Origin: Oscillospiraceae bacterium
GTDB lineage: Bacteria > Bacillota > Clostridia > Oscillospirales > Oscillospiraceae
Direction: 5' to 3'
NCBI GenBank assembly: GCA_016297855.1
Contig: JAEDFW010000048.1
Span: 1 to 12,970, forward strand
DNA length: 12,970 nucleotides
The position numbers and the translations under genes were made by a program. The notes under the pieces are model-generated. The model saw nothing but the letters and a program-made list of their open reading frames with translations. It ran no database searches and was not told the origin of the DNA. Positions 12,197-12,970 of the stretch are shown in pieces; position 1 is the first letter of the stretch; each line of letters opens with the position of its first letter.

Positions 12197-12970
12197 TTAT
12201 TTGCTGAGTTGGCGCACGCTCTGCTTACATGAGAGCGTGAACGGAACTGTGATATGACTCGCCGGCGCACCGGAATGCATGCAGGCCATCAACTGCTCAA
12301 AGCTGCTCATAGCCAGTTGGTCGATCGACTGCGTGATCGTAGACAGTTTGGGTGTGTAAAAATTACCGATCTTCAGCCCATCGTAGCCGATGACTGAAAT
12401 ATCTTCCGGCACGCGCAGGCCGCAGTCGGCCAGCGCGCGCATCGCACCAATTGCAATGACGTCAGCCATGGCAAACACAGCTGTAACTTCGGGCATTCTA
12501 CGCAGGATCTGCTGCATTCCGTCGTAGCCAAATTCATAGGAATATCGACCGGTCACATACATCGTCTGCTCATCGAACAGAAGTCCGCTGCGCTGAAATG
12601 CCTCCACACAGCCGTTATAGCGGTGCAGGCTGGTGTCGGAGAGCCTGCGGTCGCCGCCGAGCACAGCGATGTTTCTGTGCCCAGCGCGAATCAGGTACTC
12701 TACCGCGCAGGCCGCGCCATTACAGTCGTCGGTCGTGACGCTGGAAAGATTCTCGAACGGCAGACCGGACGCGTCATTGGTCACAACTACGGCCGGGATG
12801 CGGATCTTATCAAAGTCCTGCAGGAAGTTTTCGTTGGTACCGCCGAGAAACAGGATGCCCATGGGCTTGCGCTCACGGCACAGCTGAACCGCGCGGTGCA
12901 CCTCATTTTCATCCTCATCGATAAAGTCAACAATGAGCGGATGCTCGGTCTTCAAAAACAGCGTCTGCAG
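12197..12970 (-). CDS. LacI-family transcriptional regulator (5' end cut by window edge)
   Basis: Only the C-terminal 257 residues are visible; the frame stays open to the window edge and the helix-turn-helix and hinge (about 60-80 residues) must lie beyond it. A TTG at 12955 is not a credible start. What is seen is the periplasmic-binding-protein-like effector domain: GILFLGG, the IPAVVVTND strand, SVTTDDCNGAACAVEYLIRAGHRNIAVLGG, RYNGCVEAF, TAVFAMADVIAIGAMRALADCGLRVPEDISVIGYDG, and the C-terminal PKLSTITQSIDQLA, all typical of LacI/GalR sensors. Being co-transcribed with malQ it is likely a repressor of the maltodextrin/glycogen genes responding to a sugar or sugar phosphate; the effector is not evident. 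Confidence 0.93.
   Translation of the reverse strand: MQTLFLKTEHPLIVDFIDEDENEVHRAVQLCRERKPMGILFLGGTNENFLQDFDKIRIPAVVVTNDASGLPFENLSSVTTDDCNGAACAVEYLIRAGHRNIAVLGGDRRLSDTSLHRYNGCVEAFQRSGLLFDEQTMYVTGRYSYEFGYDGMQQILRRMPEVTAVFAMADVIAIGAMRALADCGLRVPEDISVIGYDGLKIGNFYTPKLSTITQSIDQLAMSSFEQLMACMHSGAPASHITVPFTLSCKQSVRQLSK

Overview
The window looks like a stretch of chromosome from a moderately GC-rich Gram-positive anaerobe, probably a gut Clostridium-type Bacillota (Oscillospirales-like). This rests on strong AGGAGG-type ribosome binding sites, sigma-A-like promoters with near-consensus boxes, an ABC-F ribosome-protection gene behind an attenuator, and the overall flavour of the proteins. It is inference; there is no rRNA or other taxonomic marker here. 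No mobile element, tRNA, rRNA or CRISPR array was seen.

Layout, left to right. 1-910 (-): most of a glyceraldehyde-3-phosphate dehydrogenase gene (gap), cut by the left edge, with a strong promoter at 994-1022. 911-1242 is the divergent control region, with several dyads. 1243-4206 (+): a single-polypeptide MacB/FtsX-type ABC exporter with a very large extracytoplasmic domain, closed by a perfect-stem terminator at 4218-4253. Everything from there to the right edge is on the minus strand. Read 5' to 3' it is: a LacI-family regulator (cut by the right edge), malQ, glgP, an ABC-F ATPase, a D-aminoacylase-family amidohydrolase and a small SAM methyltransferase.

The right half is an alpha-glucan module. 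MalQ (4-alpha-glucanotransferase) and GlgP (glycogen/maltodextrin phosphorylase) together convert maltodextrins to glucose-1-phosphate and glucose. The LacI-type protein, whose stop codon abuts the malQ ribosome binding site, is the likely local regulator. glgP has its own consensus promoter inside the last codons of malQ. A strong intrinsic terminator lies between that promoter and the glgP start, so glgP itself may be attenuated.

The most interesting part is 7946-8213, in front of the ABC-F gene. An extended -10 promoter drives a leader of about 233 nt. It contains a three-codon ORF (Met-Arg-Lys-stop) with a well-placed Shine-Dalgarno, a 16-bp intrinsic terminator right before the ABC-F ribosome binding site, and two mutually exclusive long pairings. 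The uORF stop-codon region pairs with a central segment, and that same segment can instead pair with the 5' arm of the terminator. This has the architecture of ribosome-mediated transcription attenuation, in which a drug-stalled ribosome on the uORF would allow the antiterminator to form and switch on resistance. The pairings were read by eye and not computed.
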